Source: Stenotrophomonas nitritireducens (GTDB taxonomy: Bacteria > Pseudomonadota > Gammaproteobacteria > Xanthomonadales > Xanthomonadaceae). From it: DNA of 64,000 nucleotides. Positions 30,665-39,490 of the stretch are shown here, piece after piece. The position numbers and the translations under genes are program-made. Each line of letters starts with the position of its first letter. Position 1 is the first letter of the stretch. The stretch lies in the NCBI RefSeq assembly GCF_001431425.1, contig NZ_LDJG01000024.1, positions 1-64,000 of the forward strand. The letters are read 5' to 3'. The notes under the pieces were generated by a model, which was not told the DNA's origin, did no database searches, and saw only the letters and a program-made list of their open reading frames with translations.

Positions 30665-30934
30665 TCAGCCGCGCGCCGCGCGGCGAGGCGCCGTTTCGAG
30701 CTGCTGGACGCGACCTTCGATCTGGTCCAGGCGTTGGTTGGCCCGCTGCGCTGACTGATTGGCGGATTCGGCGCTCTGGGCTGCGCCCTGCACCTTGGCG
30801 TCGAGCTGGTCCAGGCGGGTGTTGATGTTCGCGAACTCGTTCTTGTAGGTGGCACAGGCGCCAAGGCCAGAGGTGGCGACGAATGCGACGCCGAGCATGC
30901 CCGCGGTTTTCAGATGTTGTCTGGTCAGAAACAT
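30665..30934 (-). CDS. Small Lpp-like alanine-zipper lipoprotein
   Basis: An 89-residue lipoprotein. The signal ends in the lipobox LGAC, with Cys 27 the lipid site. The mature part is a coiled coil with Ala-rich heptads (LDQLDAKVQGAAQSAESANQ and on), like Escherichia coli Lpp and Pseudomonas OprI. It ends in RRAARG, without the terminal Lys that Braun lipoprotein uses for peptidoglycan linkage. The gene precedes an L,D-transpeptidase. The terminal residue argues against the classical linkage. Confidence 0.85.
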   Translation of the reverse strand: MFLTRQHLKTAGMLGVAFVATSGLGACATYKNEFANINTRLDQLDAKVQGAAQSAESANQSAQRANQRLDQIEGRVQQLETAPRRAARG

Positions 30935-31640
30935 TCCACTCCTCCTTCGTCGGGGAGCTTGGAATATAGCGGCCTTTTCGCAGAAGCCATGACCCCGCCT
31001 TCAGCTGATGTTGGCGCACGTGGAAGGGTCGTGAAGATGCGTAAACGCGCAGGAACTGCGACCTGGATCCATCGATATCGTGCAGAACCTGCAGCATCCG
31101 ATCAGCTGTCACAAAGCTGTCTGAAGCATCCGAGCCCCAGTCAGGGACGAGCAGCCTGCCTTGATGAGTGCATCGCTTTTACACGGCGGGTCTTCCAGGG
31201 ATGTCGCCGGCTCCTCCCGATTCATCTGCGAGGACAGCCATGTCGATTGCTTCGATGCGGCATGGTCACGCGACAACACCGGCAATGCGCCGGATACAGG
31301 CATGCGGACACTGCGTCGCGCTCCCTGCGCAAAGCGGGCAGCAGGAGTCACATCGGTGACGTTGGATGATGACGACCTCATGCACCGCGCGGAGTCGCCT
31401 CTGCGGCGACTCCGGCGAAGGGTCCGGCCGTACTCCGCGCGCCTGGAGCGCAAGAGCGCGGCATCGGCTCAGCGCTGATCAAGGCTGGCAGCCAAGCGAG
31501 CTGTCGCGTTGCGCTTCAGTTGAGCGACAGCAATGGCGTCTGCTGCCCATGGGCCCATTGCGGGCTTACGACCGACACCAGAGATCCACCATGTGGAAGG
31601 ACGGGTCGCGCCCGCCGGACGTCCTGCGGATATGGAGCGG
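30935..31640. other. Stretch without a supported intact gene
   Basis: No open frame here gives a recognisable protein, and base composition is less GC-biased than in neighbours. One short frame near 31430-31490 resembles a broken acetyltransferase motif (listed separately). Promoters for the Lpp-like gene should lie near 30935-31000. Confidence 0.5.
31430..31490 (+). pseudogene. Possible remnant of a GNAT acetyltransferase
   Basis: In one + frame the bases read VLRAPGAQERGIGSALIKAG, which resembles GNAT motif A (Q/RxxGxG followed by SALI). The sequence before and after does not continue as an acetyltransferase, and no intact gene surrounds it. It could be the last trace of a decayed paralogue of the GNAT at 29213-29719. 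The match is short and may be chance. Confidence 0.3.
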
Positions 31641-32705
31641 CTACTTTATTTCTGGAAACGCAACGTCATCGCCATAGACGATGCCCACGATGGTTTCCAG
31701 AAACGCATTGGTCGGAATGCGCTCGCCATTGGTCGAGTAGGCGATGGCCACCTCGTCCTTCGGGTTGTAGATGACCCGCGAATGAGAGCCGAGCACGTCG
31801 CCGGCGTGGCCCAGAAAACGCTTCTCTCCGTACCTGAACTCCGCCAGGCCCCGGCCCCAGCCGTTGCCCGGGGCCGGCTCCATCTGCTCCAGGGTGTCCC
31901 TGCGCAGGATCCTGTACTGGAACAGGCCGGTGATCAGCGCCCCCATGTCCCGCGTCGTGCTTGCGATGTCACCCACGCCGATCACATTGGAGTAGGCGAT
32001 GTCCTTGATTTCTCCCCACTGCCCCGCGAATGCATAGGACTTGAAGGTGTTGGCGGGATGGGATCCTGCCGAGGCGAAATTCCTCAGGCCAAGCGGCTCT
32101 GCGATCTCCTGCGCGACGATCTCATGGTAGGCACGCCCGTATTTCTGCTCGAGGATCATCCGCAGCAGGAAGTAGGCGGAGTTGGAATAAGCGACGCGTT
32201 CGCCGGGCTCGAAAGCCGTGCCCTGCCGCTTTATCTCCTCCAGGATCTGCGGCTGGCGGACTTCGTCGACCACCCAGACCGAGCCGTTCCGGATCGCGAA
32301 ATTCCCCAGGCCACTGGTATGCGCCAGCAGGTTTCCGATGGTGATTTCCCGCGACGACGGCATGTCGGGATAGAAGGCGGACAGGCGGTCATCCAGGCTC
32401 AAACGCCCGTCTTCGATCAACTTGAACGCCAGGATCGCCGTCACCATCTTCGTCACGGACGCGATCTGGTACTTGCTGTTCCCATCATGGGCAACGCCAG
32501 GCAGGTTGTTCTGCCCGAAGCTCCTGCCATAGACCTCGCGGCCGCCCCTGAAAATGGTCAGGCTGCCGATGCCGCCATTGTTGTTTTCCACGTAGCCGAG
32601 GAAATCGTCCAGCCTTTCCTCATGCAGGTCCTGCGCCGATACAGGGGCCGCATGCGCGAGCACGAACGCCGGAAGAAGCAACAACAGGGCAGCCAATCTC
32701 TTCAT
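31641..32705 (-). CDS. Secreted serine hydrolase, class C beta-lactamase family
   Basis: A 354-residue exported protein with a signal peptide (about 1-24, KRLAALLLLLPAFVLAHA). Penicillin-binding-protein-like active-site motifs are all visible: IASVTKM (SxxK), VAYSNSAYF (YxN) and FLGHAGDV (HxG). The family covers class C beta-lactamases, D-aminopeptidases and esterases such as EstB. Lack of a typical KTG and its unremarkable context make a peptidase or esterase as likely as a true beta-lactamase. No AmpR-type regulator adjoins it. Confidence 0.88.
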   Translation of the reverse strand: MKRLAALLLLLPAFVLAHAAPVSAQDLHEERLDDFLGYVENNNGGIGSLTIFRGGREVYGRSFGQNNLPGVAHDGNSKYQIASVTKMVTAILAFKLIEDGRLSLDDRLSAFYPDMPSSREITIGNLLAHTSGLGNFAIRNGSVWVVDEVRQPQILEEIKRQGTAFEPGERVAYSNSAYFLLRMILEQKYGRAYHEIVAQEIAEPLGLRNFASAGSHPANTFKSYAFAGQWGEIKDIAYSNVIGVGDIASTTRDMGALITGLFQYRILRRDTLEQMEPAPGNGWGRGLAEFRYGEKRFLGHAGDVLGSHSRVIYNPKDEVAIAYSTNGERIPTNAFLETIVGIVYGDDVAFPEIK

Positions 32706-33612
32706 ATCGCTCGCTTGGGTGGATGGGGTGGGTGATGCCCTGCCAGCGACAGGCAATGAACCTGTCGCACCGGATGAGCGTTGCTTTGACAGAGCCAGCC
32801 AGTCCCCAGTTGCCGGGTCCGGACGGCGATGGCCGGAAGGTGATCGGCCATGGTTCCAGGCCGTCATCAGGCGCTGCCCTGGCAATCTTAGGTCGGCCGA
32901 ATCCGGCCAACAAGCGATCGGCGGACCGGCATTCCGCCCTGTCGGCCGAGCGGTATCGCCTCGCCTTTTTCTGCTTCGGATCAATGCGGGAAACCCGCTA
33001 CGGCGAATTCCGCAGCGGGGTTTGACAGCCTGAAAGGCGGAGCTGCACAGCCCCCGTCATTGATGCTGGCGCCTTCCGCGCATGACCAAATGGCAGGTGG
33101 TGCGCAGAGACCGCATGGTCCCCCAGTCCGGTCTGCCAACCGTGTACCGTCCGCCATCGCGATCGACAGCGCCATGGTGGACTCCCACGAAACGGGGAAT
33201 CCGACAGCAGCCTTTTCAAGCGTTCCATCGACGTTCCCTCCATCACGACGACGCACCACGCTTGAATGCGCAGGATGCCCGCAAAGGAAACAGCAACAGG
33301 CACGCCCTCCCCCGCTTGCGACTCCTCGCCGCGCACGCCAGCCCACGCGCTGCACGATGGGCCATTGCACTGCCCCGCGCGCCACGGTGAGCAGATCATC
33401 GGCTGTGCGGTGCGCAGGCTTCGTTTGTCCGGCGCTGGCTGGAGCATTGTGGGTTTGCGGTGGGCGATGGTTGTAGGTGGCAGTCGGCAACGGGGTGTTG
33501 TTGATCAGCCATGGCAAGAAGGGCGAGCAGGCGGTCCCGGGCAGCAGTGATTCAACCACCAGCGCACGCCGCTGGCTTTATTCGCGCAACCCAATCCGCC
33601 AACACGCGGAAA
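32706..33612. other. About 900 bases without a recognisable gene
   Basis: Several open frames of 90-190 codons exist on both strands, but none reads as a plausible protein: composition is rich in Arg, Pro and Ala in the way of antisense frames, and ribosome sites are missing. No tRNA, transposase or repeat is seen. The stretch may be a decayed gene or a relic of an insertion. Confidence 0.5.
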
Positions 33613-33642
33613 GGAAGAAGCCCGCTTGCGCGGGCTTCTTCC
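33613..33642 (-). terminator. Hairpin terminator of the S9 peptidase gene
   Basis: Two perfect 13-base arms (33613-33625 and 33630-33642) enclose TTGC. It lies 27 bases beyond the S9 peptidase stop at 33669 on the - strand, and a moderately T-rich stretch follows on that strand (TTTCC). A good intrinsic terminator candidate. Confidence 0.8.
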
Positions 33643-33668
33643 TGTTGATCGATCAACTCACCTTCGGC

Positions 33669-36146
33669 TCACTTGGACGAAGCCGCCGGCGCGTTCTTCA
33701 CGTAGCGGTCGAACCAGGCCAGCATTTCGGCCACCAGCTGTTCGTTGGATTCCAGCGCGGTGTACCAGTGCGGTTCGTGCGGCAGCATCACCAGGCGGGT
33801 GGTGCCGCCGTTGCCGCGGATGGCCTGGTAGAGCTTGCGCGACTGGAACGGTTCGGTGCCGGGGTTGGCGTCGTCCTCGCCATGCACCAGCAGCAGCGGC
33901 AGCTTGATCCTGTCGGCGTAGAAGTACGGCGAGGCCTTCAGATACACGTCCTGCGCCTGCCATACCGAGCGGCGCTCGTTCTGGAAGCCGAACGGGGTGA
34001 AGGTCTTGTTGTACGAACCGCTGGTAGCCACGCCGGCCTTGAACAGGTCGGTGTGGGCGATCAGGTTGGCGGTCATCAGCCCGCCGTGGCTGTGGCCGGT
34101 GACGCCGATGCGGTTGCGGTCCACCACGCCCAGTTCCACCGCCTTGTCCACCGCGGCCTTGGCGTCGGCGGTGAGCTGTTCCAGGTAGGTGTCGTAGGCG
34201 CTCTTCGGGTCGCCGACGATGGGGAACGAGGCGTTGTCGATGATGGCGTAGCCGGCCAGCAGCATCAGCCGGTACGGCGCCAGGCGGGTGAAGGTCTGCT
34301 GCGAGCCGGACACCTGCCCGGCCTGCGCGCTGTTGGCGAAGTCGGCCGGATAGGCGTAGAGGATGGCCGGCAGGCGCTGGCCTTCCTTGTAGCCCGGCGG
34401 GGTGTACAGGGTGAAGGACAGGTCGATGCCGTCGGCGCGCTTGTAGGTGACCAGCTTCTTCTGGATCTGCCGCACTTCGGGAGTGGGGTCGGCGATGTGG
34501 GTCAGCGCACGGCCTTCGGCCGCGTACTGCGCTTCGCCTTCCTTCGCCGCGGCGTCGCGCGCACCCAGTTCGCGCAGCCAGGCGTTGGGCGGATCGATCA
34601 CCGACTGGTGCCAGGTGAGGTAGCCGCCCGGCGCGGCGGTGAAGCCGAGGAACTGGTCGTAGGCGTCGGGGGCGCTGCGGAACAGGCGCTCGCTCTTGAG
34701 CGTGGCTAGGTCCAGGCGGTCGAGGAACGGGCGGTCGCCCTGCGGCGATGCGCCCTGCCCGCGCAGGAACACCTTGCCGTCCTCTTCGCGCACGACCACC
34801 GCGCCGCTGGGCAGGCGCTGGTAGACGAAGCTGCCCGGGTCGCCGTACAGCTCGTCGCTGGACAGGTCCCACAGCAGGCGCGCTTCCTGTTTCGGATCAT
34901 CGATGTCGACGATGCGGGTCTGTTGCCAGTGGCGGTTCTCGTCGTATTCGTGCAGGAAGCTGCGCTGCGGCCGCGCGGTCCATTCCAGGCCGGCGTAGCG
35001 CTGGGTGGTGCGGGCGATCTCGCGCGGCGCCGCGGTGAACGGTGCGGACTGCAGCATCAGCCTGTCGCGCTGCGGCACGCTGACGTTCCAGTCGCCCTTG
35101 TCCAGCGCCTCGGCCCAGACCAGGGTGGCCGGGTCGGTGGCGCGCCAGTCGAAATCGCGCGGGCCTTCCGGCACGCCATGCACCGGCACCCGCTCGGCCA
35201 GCGGCAGCGCGGCGATGCGCACGCTCTTGCCGGTGGCCACATCGAGCACGTCCACGTCGTAGGCGAAACGCTGGTAGGTGACCGCGTGCGAGAACGGCGG
35301 CTTGAGGGTCTGGGTGAGCACGTGCACGCCGTCGGGCGCGCCGTTGACGCCGTTGTACAGCTGCGGCGCACCGACCGGGCTCACCTTGCCGGATGCGGCC
35401 TCGACCACCGCCAGCTGCGACTGGCCGTAGTAGGCGAACAGGCGTTCGTCGTGTTCGCTGGCCAGGGTGTCGCGGGTTTCGTAGGTGCTGCTCACGCCCT
35501 TGGCGCCGAGCGATTCCTGTACGTCCGGGCCATACACGTCATCGCCTGCCGGCGCCGGCCTCTGGTTGGCAGGCACCAGCTTGACCAGCAGGCGGTTGCC
35601 GCCGTCCAGCCACTGCACGGTGCTGCCGAACATGGGGTTCAGGCGCGCCCCCGCAACCTGCCGGACCTGGCCGCTGGCGGCGTCGCCCACCCACAGCTGC
35701 ACCGAATCGGCGACGACGTTCTGGAAGGCGAAACGCTGGCCGTCCGGCGACCACAGCGCACCACCGGCGCAGGCGTCCTTCGGCAGCGGCACGCGGGTTT
35801 CCTTGCCGCTGCCGATGTCCACCAGGGTGAAATCGGCCACGCAGGCCGGAATGCCGTAGCCGCCCGGGGTGTCGTGGCGGCTGCGGTTGCCGGGCTCCAG
35901 GCGCAGGCCGGCCAGCTTCAGATAGGGCCGGGCGACGCGGGCGATGGACGGATAGGTCTGGCTGGTGGTCAGCAGCAGGCGCCTGCCGGTGGGGTCGACG
36001 CTGGGCGCCGGCGGTGGCGGCGCGGTCAGCACCTTCAGCAGTTCGGCCGGCGGCTTGGCGTATTCGGCATGCGCGGGCATGCTGGCCAGCAAGGTGGTGG
36101 CGGTCGCGGCGAGTACCGCGGACCAGGCAGTGCAACGGACGCTCAT
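33669..36146 (-). CDS. Exported S9 family peptidase, glutamyl endopeptidase-like (S9D)
   Basis: An 825-residue serine peptidase. ATG 36146 is chosen because GAGGGAAA lies just upstream and a clean signal peptide follows (SVRCTAWSAVLAATATTLLA, cleaved after PAHA). The N-terminal two thirds form a beta-propeller. The catalytic domain carries the nucleophile in GVTGHSHGGLM, the acid in LLLVHGEDDANPGT and a His in LPHEPHWY. SGSYNKTFTPFGFQNERRS is typical of the S9D glutamyl endopeptidase group also known from chloroplasts. It likely trims peptides in the periplasm. The usual Gly before the catalytic His (HEGH) is Pro here. Confidence 0.9.
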   Translation of the reverse strand: MSVRCTAWSAVLAATATTLLASMPAHAEYAKPPAELLKVLTAPPPPAPSVDPTGRRLLLTTSQTYPSIARVARPYLKLAGLRLEPGNRSRHDTPGGYGIPACVADFTLVDIGSGKETRVPLPKDACAGGALWSPDGQRFAFQNVVADSVQLWVGDAASGQVRQVAGARLNPMFGSTVQWLDGGNRLLVKLVPANQRPAPAGDDVYGPDVQESLGAKGVSSTYETRDTLASEHDERLFAYYGQSQLAVVEAASGKVSPVGAPQLYNGVNGAPDGVHVLTQTLKPPFSHAVTYQRFAYDVDVLDVATGKSVRIAALPLAERVPVHGVPEGPRDFDWRATDPATLVWAEALDKGDWNVSVPQRDRLMLQSAPFTAAPREIARTTQRYAGLEWTARPQRSFLHEYDENRHWQQTRIVDIDDPKQEARLLWDLSSDELYGDPGSFVYQRLPSGAVVVREEDGKVFLRGQGASPQGDRPFLDRLDLATLKSERLFRSAPDAYDQFLGFTAAPGGYLTWHQSVIDPPNAWLRELGARDAAAKEGEAQYAAEGRALTHIADPTPEVRQIQKKLVTYKRADGIDLSFTLYTPPGYKEGQRLPAILYAYPADFANSAQAGQVSGSQQTFTRLAPYRLMLLAGYAIIDNASFPIVGDPKSAYDTYLEQLTADAKAAVDKAVELGVVDRNRIGVTGHSHGGLMTANLIAHTDLFKAGVATSGSYNKTFTPFGFQNERRSVWQAQDVYLKASPYFYADRIKLPLLLVHGEDDANPGTEPFQSRKLYQAIRGNGGTTRLVMLPHEPHWYTALESNEQLVAEMLAWFDRYVKNAPAASSK

Positions 36147-36373
36147 GGTTTCCCTCATGCGCTGGAAAGACGCCGGCATGGAAGCCGGTAGCGGCCGAAT
36201 CTAGCACCGCGCCCGCTGCCGGCGGATGGGCCATAAGCAAGGGGTCGCCCACCCGCGGGGCCAGGCCACGGCCGGCATGGCCGGGCCTCCGGAGGGGCGG
36301 CGGCGGAAGACAAGCCGAAGGTGCGCACTGAGTGAAGGATTGATTGCCACCTTCCTTGCTATGTTGCGCAGTC

Positions 36374-37384
36374 ATGAAACCCGCCGCCGGACCTCCGACG
36401 ATTCCCTCGCTGCCGCGCGAACTGCGCAGCGTGCCGCTGCGTACCATCGCCCCGGTCGCCACGCTGGCGCTGCTGGTGTTCGCCGGCTGGCTGGCATGGC
36501 ACCGCCTGCCGCTGCAGATGCTGGCCGCGCTGGCCTGCGCGGCGCCGGCCGCGGTGGCGACCTGGCTGGTACACAAGCGCACTGCGCAGTTGTCCAGCGC
36601 CGGCCTGCTGTTGTGCCTGTCGAACGTGGCCGGCTGCCTGTTGGCCGTGGGCGAACTGGGCCACCGCGCCCTGCCCTGGTCGCTGCTGGCGTTGATGGTC
36701 AACTTCTTCCTGGTCCACAACCGCATCGCCACCCCGGCGAACCTGGTGATGGTGGCCGGCCTGCTGGCGATGCCGGGCGTGCTGCGCATGCCGGCGCTGG
36801 ATATCCAGGCGCTGGTGGTGATCGCGCTGATCCTGGGCTTCGGCTTCCGCTTCTCGCGGCGCCTGCAGGGCGATCGCACACGGCTGGAGCTGCTGGCCTC
36901 GCTGGACGAGCTGACCGGCCTGCCCAACCGCCGTGCGCTGGAAAAGACCCTGGTGCAGGAGATCGGCAGCGCCCGCCAGGGCCGGTTCCGGCATGCGCTG
37001 GTGATCCTGGACATCGACCACTTCAAGGACGTCAACGACCACTACGGCCATACCGCCGGCGACAATGCGCTGGTCGAGCTGGCGGCGATCCTGCGGCTGG
37101 AGCTGCGCGAGCAGGACAAGGTGTTCCGCTTCGGCGGCGAGGAGTTCGTGATCCTGGCCGAGGCCGGCAGCCGCGACGCCCTGGCCAGCTTCACCGAGCG
37201 GGTGCGCGAATCGGTGCAGCAATCCCTGCACGGCCCCGGCGGCGGCATCACCATTTCGCTGGGCGCGGCGATGTATGCCGGCGAGCAGTACTGGCAGGAC
37301 TGGTTCTCACGCGCCGACGCGGCGCTGTACCTGGCCAAGGGCAATGGCCGCAACAGCGTGGTGATCGCCGAGGACCTGGGCTGA
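36374..37384 (+). CDS. Membrane diguanylate cyclase (GGDEF)
   Basis: A 336-residue protein that makes c-di-GMP from two GTP. ATG 36374 (KPAAGPPTIPSL) is preferred; an in-frame start 30 bases upstream adds Cys-rich sequence. About five or six membrane helices occupy 30-165, without a named sensor domain. The GGDEF domain (about 180-335) has an intact active site GGEEF (254-258) and an intact inhibitory I-site REQD (245-248) at the correct five-residue spacing. It is divergent from the S9 peptidase gene and followed by a repeat array. The sensory input is unknown. Confidence 0.92.
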   Translation: MKPAAGPPTIPSLPRELRSVPLRTIAPVATLALLVFAGWLAWHRLPLQMLAALACAAPAAVATWLVHKRTAQLSSAGLLLCLSNVAGCLLAVGELGHRALPWSLLALMVNFFLVHNRIATPANLVMVAGLLAMPGVLRMPALDIQALVVIALILGFGFRFSRRLQGDRTRLELLASLDELTGLPNRRALEKTLVQEIGSARQGRFRHALVILDIDHFKDVNDHYGHTAGDNALVELAAILRLELREQDKVFRFGGEEFVILAEAGSRDALASFTERVRESVQQSLHGPGGGITISLGAAMYAGEQYWQDWFSRADAALYLAKGNGRNSVVIAEDLG

Positions 37385-37484
37385 GCCGCACGACGCTCCC
37401 CGGCAGCACTGCCGGACAAACGGAGAAGAAACCTGCCCGTCGCTGATCACGGGACAACCCCGCGCCGGAGCGTCCCCGGCGAGG

Positions 37485-37690
37485 CCCCGCCGGGCCTTGC
37501 CCGGCGCTACAGGGCAGCAGCGCCCCTCTTCTGTAGAGCGGGGCAAGCCCCGCTGGAGCATTACCGGCCAAACCCCGCCGGGCGTTGCCCGGCGCTACAG
37601 GGCAGCAGCGCCCCCTCTTCTGTAGAGCGGGGCAACGCCCCGCTGGAGCATTACCGGCCAAGCCTCGCCGGGCGGTGCCCGGCGCTACAG
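37485..37690. repeat. Tandem array of an ~89-bp composite REP-like unit (about 2.3 copies)
   Basis: Unit copies begin near 37485, 37573 and 37663, giving periods of 88 and 90 bases. Each unit holds two different hairpins: one with CGCCGGGC/GCCCGGCG cores and GCTACAG at its edge, and one headed by GTAGAGCGGGGC. The tetranucleotide GTAG at the hairpin edges marks the SMAG-type REP family. The same unit occurs in opposite orientation at 51287-51500. Confidence 0.85.
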
Positions 37691-37770
37691 CGCACGGTGC
37701 GCCCCGGGATCATCTGTCCGGCAATCACGCCTGCCGCGCCGGCCGCGGCCTCGTGCCGCGGCGGGAATCC

Positions 37771-37801
37771 ACAAAAAGAAAGAGCCGCTTGCGCGGCTCT
37801 T
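37771..37801 (-). terminator. Intrinsic terminator of the OmpA-type lipoprotein gene
   Basis: AAGAGCCGC (37780-37788) and GCGGCTCTT (37793-37801) form a 9-bp stem with a four-base loop. On the - strand it is followed by a T-rich run (the + strand reads ACAAAAAGAA at 37771-37780). It lies 24 bases after the stop at 37825. Confidence 0.9.
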
Positions 37802-37824
37802 CCAGGACCGGGACTACGGCCGGG

Positions 37825-38523
37825 TCACGAACGCAGCGGGATCACGCGGATCTCGACGCGGCGGTTCTGCGCGCGGCCGGCGTCGGTATCGTTGCTGGCG
37901 ATCGGGTAGTTCTTGCCGGCGCCCAGGGTCTCGATGCGTTCGCGCTGCACGCCCTGCGCGGCCAGATAGGCCGCCACGGCGTCGGCGCGTTCCTTGGAGA
38001 TGCGGTTGTTGACCGCGTCGGTGCCGATGCTGTCGGTGTGGCCGACCACTTCGATCATGGTCTGGTTGTACTCGGCCAGGGTCGAGGCCACGCCGTTGAG
38101 GGCGCCATAGAACTGCGGCTTGAGCGTGGTCTTGTTGAAGTCGAAGGTAATGCCGTCGGGCAGATTCAGGGTGATGTTGTCGCCCTGGCGCTGGACGTCG
38201 ATGCCGGTGTTGGCGGTGCGCTCGCGCAGGGCGCGTTCCTGGCGGTCCTGGTAGTTGCCGACGGCCGCGCCGCCCAGCGCGCCAATGCCAGCGCCGATCA
38301 TCGCGTGCTGGCGGCGCTCGGTGGCGCTGCTGCCGCTGAGCAGTCCGGCGGCGGTACCGATGGCCGCGCCGATCAGCGCCCCCTTGCCGGTGCGGTTCTG
38401 CTGCTGGGTCTGGTTGCCGTACGGGTCGCTCTGTACATAGGAACCGCCAGTAGCGCAGGCCGACAGCACGGCGGCGGTCACCAGGCCGATGGAAAGAGTG
38501 CGGATAACGGTGCGGGTGCTCAT
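37825..38523 (-). CDS. OmpA family lipoprotein (YiaD-like)
   Basis: A 232-residue outer-membrane lipoprotein. The signal ends at the lipobox LSAC. Two Gly-rich segments (GALIGAAIGTAAG, AMIGAGIGALGGAAVGN) look like glycine-zipper membrane hairpins. The C-terminal OmpA-like domain binds peptidoglycan: GITFDFNKTTLKP, EVVGHTDSIGTD, RADAVAAYLAAQGV and NRRVEIRVIP. The pattern matches YiaD/Pal-like proteins. It may help anchor the envelope to the wall. It is transcribed alone and has a clear terminator. Confidence 0.92.
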   Translation of the reverse strand: MSTRTVIRTLSIGLVTAAVLSACATGGSYVQSDPYGNQTQQQNRTGKGALIGAAIGTAAGLLSGSSATERRQHAMIGAGIGALGGAAVGNYQDRQERALRERTANTGIDVQRQGDNITLNLPDGITFDFNKTTLKPQFYGALNGVASTLAEYNQTMIEVVGHTDSIGTDAVNNRISKERADAVAAYLAAQGVQRERIETLGAGKNYPIASNDTDAGRAQNRRVEIRVIPLRS

Positions 38524-38939
38524 CGGGGAATCTCCGTCTAGGGCCGGCCATGCCAGCGTGATTTGCGCGGGCAGCATAAACAGGCCTGCGCGATTGGCGC
38601 ATGACGACACGGCGCCCCGCGGGGCCTCCATTCAGGTAGCTGTCCGAGGGCGGAACCGGAGGGTGCGGTCCAGCAAGGAGCTGGCGGCGGGCAGGTAGCG
38701 GTGGAATGAGCAGGCGCCGCCCGCGAGGAAACGTCCAGGCCGGTAGGATCCATGACGCATGGTGCCCGGCCAGAGCATTCCCCCCGGGGGTGCGGAATCG
38801 CGGATTGCCGCGCATCGATGCAGCGGCCGCTTCGACTCCCGTTCGGTGCGCGGATTCCTGTTCCGACGCGGGAACCTTCAAGGGACAGCGGACCGACGGT
38901 GCGCATGCCTCCCTCCCCCGCGGGCAAGAGGGGGCGAAT

Positions 38940-39383
38940 CTATTCCACGGCAGGCGCCCAGCTGGCGCTGTAGACCTGCCACCGGCCATCGCGCTCGCGC
39001 CAGTGGCTGGTCACCTGCTGCAGTTGCCCGCGCTCGGGCAGGAAACGGCCGTCGCCGCCGGTCAGCAGCACGCCGAAGCGGACCGTCGCGGTATCGCCCT
39101 GCCCCATCTCCACCTGCAACGGTCCGGTGCGGATGCCCACCTTGGCGTTGAGCAGCAGCTGTCCGCGAAGCAGTCGATCCAGTCCATCGTGGTCCAGGGC
39201 ATCGTTGCCGATGAAGTCGTCGGCGACGTCGGCCATGAAGTCCCTGGGCCTGCCCTGCTCCACCGCTTCCTGCATCTGCGCCACGGCCTGGCGCAGGCGC
39301 TGCTCGGGTGCCTGCCGCGCGCAGGCGGCCAGGGCCAGCACGATCAGCGCAATACGCGCGCAGTTGAGGACCGTTCGGATCAT
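38940..39383 (-). CDS. Small lipoprotein, possibly NTF2-like
   Basis: A 147-residue predicted lipoprotein. ATG 39383 has AAGGGAG just upstream; the signal ends in the lipobox LAAC. The mature part contains LRQAVAQMQEAVEQGRPRDFMADVADDF and ends in VTSHWRERDGRWQVYSASW, a layout reminiscent of NTF2-like (SnoaL) domains. No function can be given. It is divergent from rpfB with a 107-base gap that must hold both promoters. About 400 bases on its 3' side (38524-38939) hold no gene that I can support. Confidence 0.75.
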   Translation of the reverse strand: MIRTVLNCARIALIVLALAACARQAPEQRLRQAVAQMQEAVEQGRPRDFMADVADDFIGNDALDHDGLDRLLRGQLLLNAKVGIRTGPLQVEMGQGDTATVRFGVLLTGGDGRFLPERGQLQQVTSHWRERDGRWQVYSASWAPAVE

Positions 39384-39490
39384 CGCTCCCTTCGCCTTTT
39401 CCATTCTGGACGGTATGCTGCGGTGACGGCCGCCATCGGCGGACGGCCGCCCATGCCAACTAGACCACAAACCATTTCCTGGAGGGGAAG

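Noticed and set aside
31641..32705. Calling the class C family hydrolase a resistance beta-lactamase
   Set aside because: Only family-level motifs are seen; there is no KTG triad and no ampR neighbour, and peptidases and esterases share the fold.
33060..33476. Open frames of 90-190 codons on both strands in the 32.7-33.6 kb gap
   Set aside because: No homology that I recognise, no ribosome sites, composition like antisense frames, and both strands equally open.
37485..37690. Tandem repeats considered as an assembly artefact
   Set aside because: The copies differ by substitutions and small indels, and an independent inverted array exists at 51.3 kb.
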